Assembly (NCBI GenBank): GCA_031289165.1
Contig: JAITPZ010000051.1
Location: forward strand, 1 to 8,160
DNA length: 8,160 nt
Direction: 5' to 3'
Origin: Synergistaceae bacterium
GTDB lineage: Bacteria > Synergistota > Synergistia > Synergistales > Aminobacteriaceae
The number at the start of each line of letters is the position of its first letter. Position 1 is the first letter of the stretch. Both the position numbers and the translations under genes were made by a program. Positions 5,356 through 8,160 of this stretch are shown in pieces. The notes below the pieces were generated by a model, which was not told where the DNA came from, ran no database searches, and saw only the letters and a list, made by a program, of their open reading frames with translations.

Positions 5356-7362
5356 ATGAGCAGACACGTTGAACCGCACGATATCCTGACGTACCGTTTT
5401 TTGTCCTCGCCCCGTTTTTCGCCCGACGGGAAAAACGCGGCCTTTGTCGTACACCGGGCGGACCTCGAAAACAATCGCTACCTTTCGGACCTGTGGCTCT
5501 GCGATTTCGACCGGCCTCCGACGCGGCTGACCTCGTCCGGCAGCGACAGGATCTTCTGTTGGAGCGTCGACGGAACGCGCGTTCTCTTCGTCAGCGAACG
5601 GGATAAAAAGGGCGCGGGGGACAAAAATAAAAAGGACGAATCCGACAAAAAGGAGACCCATATTTACTCCATCGCCATTGCCGGCGGCGAAGCGACCCCT
5701 CTGGCGGTCGTCCCTCGGTCGGTCGTCGGACTGTGGGCGTTGGACGGCGACCGGCTGCTGCTCAAAACCGTCGAGGAATCCGACGAACCGCGTTTCGAGG
5801 ACGCGGACTACATGATATTCAGGCAGATTCCCTTCTGCGCCAACGGGAAGGGTTTTATCACCGGCCGGAGACGGACGGCCCTTTCGCTCCTCTCCGTTTC
5901 CACGGGAGACCTGAGCCGCCTTTCCCCTCCGGGCATGGAGGTGGGTCAGGTGCGGCTTTCCAGGGACAGAAAGCGCGGCCTCGCGGTCGGTTGCGTCTAC
6001 GAGGGCGAAATGCCGGAGACGAGCGGCGTCTGGTCGTTCGGCCTCGCGTCGGATGAAGGCTTGGATAAAAGCCCGGATGGGGGCATGGAGACCGCGCTGG
6101 AGCAGGGGAGTTTTGCGTGGAGCTGCGCGGACGAGTTCGGCGACGGGATACTGCTGACGGGAACGGATATGAAGCGCCACGGACACAACGAGAACGCCCG
6201 TTTTTACCTCTTCACAGAGGGGAAGCTCGAGTGCCTGACGCCCGACCTGGACAGGGGACTTCGAAATTCCATCACCTGCGACTGCCGTTACGGGCTTTCC
6301 GACATGAATCTGGCGTTTTGGACGAACTCGGATTCCCCCGCGCCGGAGGCCTGGTTCGTTTCGACGGACGACTGGTGTTCACACCTGCACACGGTAAGCG
6401 TGAGGGGCGAAATCCGACAGGCGACGCGAGCGCTCAGCGCAATCGACGACTACGACGTCGCCCGTGGCAGGGCGGTGGTCGTCGGGCTGGAGGGGCATTT
6501 TCTCCAGGAGCTGTACCTCGTGGAAAACGGAGAGGAGCGCCGCCTGACCGACTTCAACCGCGCGGCGACGGCTGAGCGCGACCTCAGCGTTCCGGAGTAC
6601 GTTCACCTCGAAAACGACACGGAATGGGGGCTCGATTGCTGGTACATGCGGCCGGTCGACTTCGAGGTCGGGAAGAAGTATCCCGCCATTCTGCACGTTC
6701 ACGGCGGACCGAAGATGACGTTCGGCGACGTGTTCGTCCACGAGATGCAGTGCTGGGCGGCGGCGGGGTTTGCCGTTCTGTTCTGCAACCCGCGCGGCAG
6801 CGACGGAAAGGGCAACGCGTTCGACGACATCCGCGGCAAATACGGTACGATCGACTACGACGACCTGATGCTCTTCACGGACTGGGCGGTCAAAACCCTG
6901 CCCTTCGTCGATCGGGATCGCATGGGCGTGACCGGCGGCTCCTACGGGGGATTCATGACGAACTGGATCATCGGTCACACGGACCGCTTTCGCGCGGCGG
7001 CGACGCAGCGCAGCATCTGCAACTGGGTCTCCATGGCCGGCCTCTCCGACATCGGGTACTTCTTCGTTCCGGATCAGCAGGCGACGGACCTCTGGGACGA
7101 TGCCGGGAAACTGTGGCGGCACTCGCCCCTGAAGTACGCCGACCAGATCAAAACCCCAACCCTCATCATCCACTCCGACGAGGATCACCGCTGCGAGGTC
7201 TCCCAAGGGCTCCAGATGTTCACCGCCCTGAAACGCAACGGCATCGAAAGTAAAATGTGCGTATTCAGGGGGGAAAACCACGAACTCAGCCGGGGCGGAC
7301 GCCCCAAACCACGGCTGGCCCGGCTGCAGGAGATCATTCAGTGGTTCAAAGAACGGCTGTGA
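5356..7362 (+). CDS. S9 family (prolyl oligopeptidase / acylaminoacyl-peptidase-like) serine peptidase
   Basis: This is a cytosolic serine peptidase of 668 residues that should cleave short peptides; a WD40-like beta-propeller gates the active site. The propeller spans about 8-410, with recognisable blades such as SSPRFSPDGKNAAFVV near the N-terminus. The alpha/beta hydrolase domain begins near 415. Catalytic residues, numbered from ATG 5356, are Ser529 in GGSYGG, Asp610 in DEDHR and His642 in GENHELSR; HGGP at 449-452 is the conserved oxyanion-region motif. The order and the DxxR pattern fit the S9C group (acylaminoacyl peptidase / YuxL-like). There is no signal peptide, so the enzyme differs from secreted DPP5. 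A Lys/Asp-rich insert (about 83-100, GAGDKNKKDESDKK) lies in a propeller loop. The exact specificity is not determined by sequence. It appears to be a single-gene unit, bounded by repeats on both sides. Confidence 0.93.
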   Translation: MSRHVEPHDILTYRFLSSPRFSPDGKNAAFVVHRADLENNRYLSDLWLCDFDRPPTRLTSSGSDRIFCWSVDGTRVLFVSERDKKGAGDKNKKDESDKKETHIYSIAIAGGEATPLAVVPRSVVGLWALDGDRLLLKTVEESDEPRFEDADYMIFRQIPFCANGKGFITGRRRTALSLLSVSTGDLSRLSPPGMEVGQVRLSRDRKRGLAVGCVYEGEMPETSGVWSFGLASDEGLDKSPDGGMETALEQGSFAWSCADEFGDGILLTGTDMKRHGHNENARFYLFTEGKLECLTPDLDRGLRNSITCDCRYGLSDMNLAFWTNSDSPAPEAWFVSTDDWCSHLHTVSVRGEIRQATRALSAIDDYDVARGRAVVVGLEGHFLQELYLVENGEERRLTDFNRAATAERDLSVPEYVHLENDTEWGLDCWYMRPVDFEVGKKYPAILHVHGGPKMTFGDVFVHEMQCWAAAGFAVLFCNPRGSDGKGNAFDDIRGKYGTIDYDDLMLFTDWAVKTLPFVDRDRMGVTGGSYGGFMTNWIIGHTDRFRAAATQRSICNWVSMAGLSDIGYFFVPDQQATDLWDDAGKLWRHSPLKYADQIKTPTLIIHSDEDHRCEVSQGLQMFTALKRNGIESKMCVFRGENHELSRGGRPKPRLARLQEIIQWFKERL

Positions 7363-7388
7363 GTTATAAAAGACAAAACATAACCGAT

Positions 7389-7409
7389 GAAGGGGTCGTG
7401 GACCCCTTC
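7389..7409. repeat. Hairpin sharing the repeat core in inverted orientation; possible terminator
   Basis: GAAGGGGTC (7389-7397) pairs perfectly with GACCCCTTC (7401-7409) around a GTG loop. Its complement contains GGGTCCACGACCC, which is identical to 31-43 of copy 1, so it looks like the first half of the repeat inserted in the opposite direction; the GGCGAGGGGACGGA half is absent. It sits 26 bases after the peptidase stop. On the + strand no U run follows. On the - strand the sequence after the stem is T-rich, so it could help end transcription from the right-hand gene. Confidence 0.5.
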
Positions 7410-7550
7410 ACCCCTTTATGGAGCTTAAGCTGTTGACATTGATTCTGAAAAAAACTAAAAGTTTTCCTCGACGGTGAGCCGTTTTCAGCTATTCTGACTT
7501 TAGGCTTTTTACTTGAATTCACTATACCATCGACGGCGTACGAGGTCAGG

Positions 7551-8160
7551 CTATTGATATTCCAAAGCGTCGTCGCCGGGGTAGCGAAGCGTGTACTCCA
7601 CGGTAATTTTCTTCGTCTCCCCGGGGCGGATGTTCATCTTCCACAGAAGCCGATTCTCCCTGTCGCGCTCCGTGGGCTCCGGGTCGGTTTTTTTCACTTC
7701 GAGGATGATTTTGTCGGTCGTGGAGACGGGGATGCGGTCACGGACCGTTATTTCCCGTTCCGTTTCCATAGCGTTGGTGATTTCGAGCGTGTAACCGTCG
7801 TTCAGGATGCCCGTTCCGGTCCAGGTGCTTCCCGTTTTGCCGACGAAGGGCGTCTTTTTGGACGTCAGACGCGCGGTCATGCCGAAGGGCACGCGCATCC
7901 GCCCCTCCGGGGACTCGGGAATGTTCGCGCGTCCCGTCGACGCGCCGTCCACCGTCAGCTCCGCCGCGCCCGGCAGGAAAACGGCCGGAACGGCATCAAG
8001 GCTGGCGATGATCCACGCCTCCCGATTCTGTTCGGGGATGGAGACCAGGACGGGCACGCTTTTCAGATTGAACTCCCCCAGCGTGACGCGGCTTCGGCTT
8101 CCGTCGCCCTCGATCCTGCCCCTGCCCTTCACCGTGGCGTCGGCCAGGGTCGACATGACG
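7551..8160 (-). CDS. DUF4139 domain-containing protein, C-terminal part (5' end outside window)
   Basis: The frame is open to the right edge and ends at TAG 7551-7553, so only the last ~203 residues are visible; the Met at 8156 is probably internal. The residues match the C-terminal half of DUF4139 proteins: a beta-rich segment ending VFLPGAAELTVDG, a GxxxxxxVPFGMTARLT stretch, then YTLEITNAMETEREITVRDR with IPVS after it, and a closing LLWKMNIRPGE and ITVEYTLRYP. Full members have an N-terminal DUF4140 region with a coiled coil and often a signal peptide, which would lie outside this window. Function is unknown; some members have been called mucoidy inhibitor-like. It is convergent with the S9 peptidase. 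Confidence 0.8.
   Translation of the reverse strand, partial: VMSTLADATVKGRGRIEGDGSRSRVTLGEFNLKSVPVLVSIPEQNREAWIIASLDAVPAVFLPGAAELTVDGASTGRANIPESPEGRMRVPFGMTARLTSKKTPFVGKTGSTWTGTGILNDGYTLEITNAMETEREITVRDRIPVSTTDKIILEVKKTDPEPTERDRENRLLWKMNIRPGETKKITVEYTLRYPGDDALEYQ

Noticed and set aside
5296..6186. A 296-codon open frame on the minus strand within the S9 peptidase
   Set aside because: It lies opposite a gene with complete catalytic motifs, has an Arg/Pro/Ala-rich composition with no family resemblance, and is explained by high GC at third codon positions.
6379..7281. A 300-codon open frame on the minus strand opposite the hydrolase domain
   Set aside because: It mirrors the conserved catalytic region of the S9 peptidase and shows no motif or proper start context of its own.
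7433..7461. TTGACA-17-TAAAAG as a + strand promoter
   Set aside because: The -10 match is poor and no + strand gene follows; the next gene is on the minus strand.

Overview
The window looks like a chromosomal segment of a moderately GC-rich bacterium. Gene content and style (a PdxA family enzyme, an S9C prolyl-oligopeptidase-type peptidase, a DUF4139 protein, small GC-rich hairpin repeats between genes) would suit a member of Synergistota. That placement is an inference from general resemblance; no rRNA or other phylogenetic marker is present to test it.

Layout from left to right. (1) A palindromic intergenic repeat, then pdxA-like 4-phospho-hydroxyacid dehydrogenase on + (111-1172). (2) A membrane M48/Ste24 metallopeptidase on + (1270-2532), with visibly lower GC than pdxA. 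(3) A long bidirectional hairpin (2555-2622) separating it from a convergent small nitroreductase on - (2631-3152), whose own sigma70-type promoter can be read at 3187-3215. (4) A DNA cytosine-5 methyltransferase on + (3391-4443), best started at a TTG behind a strong Shine-Dalgarno sequence. It is followed by an unrecognised 123-residue protein (4518-4889) that overlaps a possible 37-residue ORF by ATGA. (5) A largely gene-free stretch (about 5000-5355) holding what looks like the surviving N-terminus of a HigA-type antitoxin and a second copy of the palindromic repeat. (6) A cytosolic S9 family serine peptidase on + (5356-7362), then a hairpin that shares its core with the first repeat in inverted orientation. 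(7) The C-terminal part of a DUF4139 protein on -, running off the right edge.

The genes do not form one pathway. Most appear to be separate transcription units. The one accessory-looking block is 3.3-5.3 kb: a solitary methyltransferase with no recognisable endonuclease, small unknown ORFs and an antitoxin remnant. This resembles a decayed restriction-modification or toxin-antitoxin locus, or an orphan methyltransferase with a small partner. No convincing complete new system is visible. The most reusable observations are the repeat family, the three start-site corrections and the methyltransferase/small-ORF cassette.
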